Below the pieces are notes generated by a model, which worked only from the letters and a program-made list of their open reading frames with translations, did no database searches and was not told the origin of the DNA. Positions 20,787-21,957 of a DNA stretch of 21,957 nt are shown here, in pieces; position 1 is the first letter of the stretch, and each line of letters begins with the position of its first letter. This stretch comes from Novosphingobium sp. (lineage in GTDB: Bacteria > Pseudomonadota > Alphaproteobacteria > Sphingomonadales > Sphingomonadaceae): NCBI GenBank assembly GCA_027490345.1, contig JAIXYF010000310.1, positions 1 to 21,957 of the forward strand. The letters run 5' to 3'. Position numbers and translations under genes: made by a program.

Positions 20787-21957
20787 AGGGAGCTGGGGCC
20801 GGTGCCTCCGCGTGATCGTCGGCATCGATCCACACCACGTGGGAATCGATTTCCAGCTTCAGGATCGCTCTGAGCGCGGCCATGCGCGCGGCGATCTCCT
20901 CGCGCCGGGCGTCACCGGCCTGGCGCTGGGCGAGGAGGACATCGGCCAGATCGATGGCGCCCAGCCTGCCGCCCGTCACGGTGCGTTCGGCCACGGCGGC
21001 GGCGGCGCGTGCGGCTTCATCCAGCGCCTGCCATCCGGCCAGCCGGGTTTCGGCGAGCGCCCGGTCTGCCGCCGCTGCTGCGCCCACCGCGCGCTGCACC
21101 CCTGCCAGATCCTGCGCTGCGGCACGGGCATGGGCGGCGGCCTCATCGGCCTGCAGGCGGCGGTAGCCACCGCCCAGCGGCAGGGTGGCGACAACGCCGA
21201 GGCCGCGTTCCTGCCCGCCGCGTTCGCTGAAGGCGCGCACTCCCAGCGAAGGATCGGCGCGGCGTTCGGCGCGGGCGCGATCGGCGGCAAAGCCTTCGCG
21301 GTCGGCCATGGCCTGTGCGGCGGCGATTTCATGGCTGCGTTCGACCACCAGTTTCGCCAGCGCCGGGAAACCGATTGGCGGCTGTGCGGGCAGGCCGGGC
21401 GCGGGCGGCTCGGCGGGAAGCGGGATCGTGGGAAAAGTGGCGCCCAAGCGGGCCCGGGCTTCGGCGGCACGGGCAAGGGCATCGGCGCGCTGGCCGCGTG
21501 CGCGCGATAGCGCGGCGCGGGCCTGATCGACATCGAGCGCGGCGGCATCGCGCAGCGCAGCGCGGCGCTCAACCGCCCCGAGCGCGCGTTCAAGATAGGC
21601 GATATTGGCCGCGTCGCTGGCCGCCAGTGCCCCCGCCTCCACCCAATCGAACCACTGCTGCGCCAATGTGAGCGCGGCCTGATGGCGTGCATCGGCCATC
21701 TGGTTCTGAGCATAGGCGAGGCCCGCCGCGCCGGTCTTGCGGTCGATCCGCGCCTTGCCGGGCAGGCGGAAGGGCCGCGTGACCGTCGCGTCGAACTCGG
21801 CGAAGCCGCCTTCGCGGTCCACCTGGCGGCGCAGCGCCGTGGCCTGGACCGAGATTTCCTGAGGGCCGTGTGCCAGCGCATCGGCCTGTGCGCGTGCGGC
21901 ATCGATCCGCGCGGCAGCGGCCAGCACGCCGGGGTCGCTATCCAGTGCTTCGCTGAC
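20785..21957 (-). CDS. TolC-family outer-membrane efflux protein, 5'-truncated by window edge
   Basis: Outer-membrane channel component of a tripartite efflux or type I export pump. The frame is open to the window end (minus strand begins VSEALDSDPGVLAAAARIDA), so the N-terminus and signal peptide lie outside. The visible part is rich in Ala and in long heptad-like helices. It has the two-fold OEP layout: AARIDAARAQADALAHG with the first hairpin and beta segment near the start, and a second copy from VVERSHEIAAAQAMADREGFAADRARAERRADPSLGV onward, then LGAIDLADVLLAQRQAGDARREE near the end. The motif set resembles the CzcC metal-efflux branch, but the assignment to a substrate is tentative. It ends in an acidic tail with a short His-containing segment (DADDHAEAPAP). 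It is probably unrelated to the polysaccharide locus. Confidence 0.88.
   Translation of the reverse strand, partial: VSEALDSDPGVLAAAARIDAARAQADALAHGPQEISVQATALRRQVDREGGFAEFDATVTRPFRLPGKARIDRKTGAAGLAYAQNQMADARHQAALTLAQQWFDWVEAGALAASDAANIAYLERALGAVERRAALRDAAALDVDQARAALSRARGQRADALARAAEARARLGATFPTIPLPAEPPAPGLPAQPPIGFPALAKLVVERSHEIAAAQAMADREGFAADRARAERRADPSLGVRAFSERGGQERGLGVVATLPLGGGYRRLQADEAAAHARAAAQDLAGVQRAVGAAAAADRALAETRLAGWQALDEAARAAAAVAERTVTGGRLGAIDLADVLLAQRQAGDARREEIAARMAALRAILKLEIDSHVVWIDADDHAEAPAPAP

Noticed and set aside
1..21957. Search for CRISPR arrays, insertion sequences, integrases or other mobile-element genes
   Set aside because: No regularly spaced repeats, transposase or recombinase motifs, or terminal inverted repeats were seen in the window.

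Overview
The window is high-GC bacterial DNA that reads as a sphingomonad-type alphaproteobacterium, probably Novosphingobium, Sphingomonas or a relative. This rests on the IbpA-like Hsp20, on the order glutaredoxin / carbon-nitrogen hydrolase / DUF1178 / tRNA-Arg, and on the exopolysaccharide gene families. It is an inference from family resemblance and not a taxonomic assignment. Coding density is very high and no stretch over 300 bases lacks a gene.

Left part (1-3380) is housekeeping: the C-terminal part of a GH13 alpha-amylase family enzyme, a convergent small heat-shock protein with a possible RNA thermometer leader, then a tightly coupled trio of grxC, a nitrilase-superfamily amidase and a DUF1178 zinc-ribbon protein, ending in tRNA-Arg(CCT).

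Middle and right part (3457-20687) is one large cell-surface polysaccharide locus of Wzx/Wzy type in four transcription units. A leftward unit (6643 to 3457) encodes a GNAT-fold acyltransferase, a membrane-anchored polysaccharide deacetylase and the initiating phosphoglycosyl transferase. A divergent rightward unit (6730 to 11207) encodes a FemAB-like transferase, a small GNAT protein, a MurJ-like lipid flippase and a GT4 glycosyltransferase. A second rightward unit (11290 to 16728) encodes the outer-membrane export lipoprotein, a Wzc-like co-polymerase whose kinase domain looks dead, a Wzy/WaaL-like polymerase or ligase and a second GT4 enzyme. A leftward unit (20687 to 16733) encodes a GT2 glycosyltransferase, a secreted polysaccharide-lyase-like protein, another GNAT-fold acyltransferase and a JmjC/cupin oxygenase. 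Nearly all neighbouring genes within a unit overlap or are separated by a few bases.

Together they give a plausible pathway: a sugar-phosphate is loaded onto undecaprenyl phosphate, extended by two GT4 and one GT2 enzymes, flipped by a MurJ-like carrier, polymerised by the Wzy-like protein and exported through the co-polymerase and lipoprotein. A deacetylase, four GNAT/FemAB-fold enzymes and an oxygenase could decorate it, and a lyase-like protein could trim or bind it. The most interesting signals are the degenerate kinase domain, the unusual load of acyltransferase-fold genes, and TTAA-N7-TTAA-like boxes (CtrA consensus, 7 of 8 positions) in all three intergenic regions that drive the locus. 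The right edge holds a TolC-family outer-membrane efflux protein that runs out of the window.
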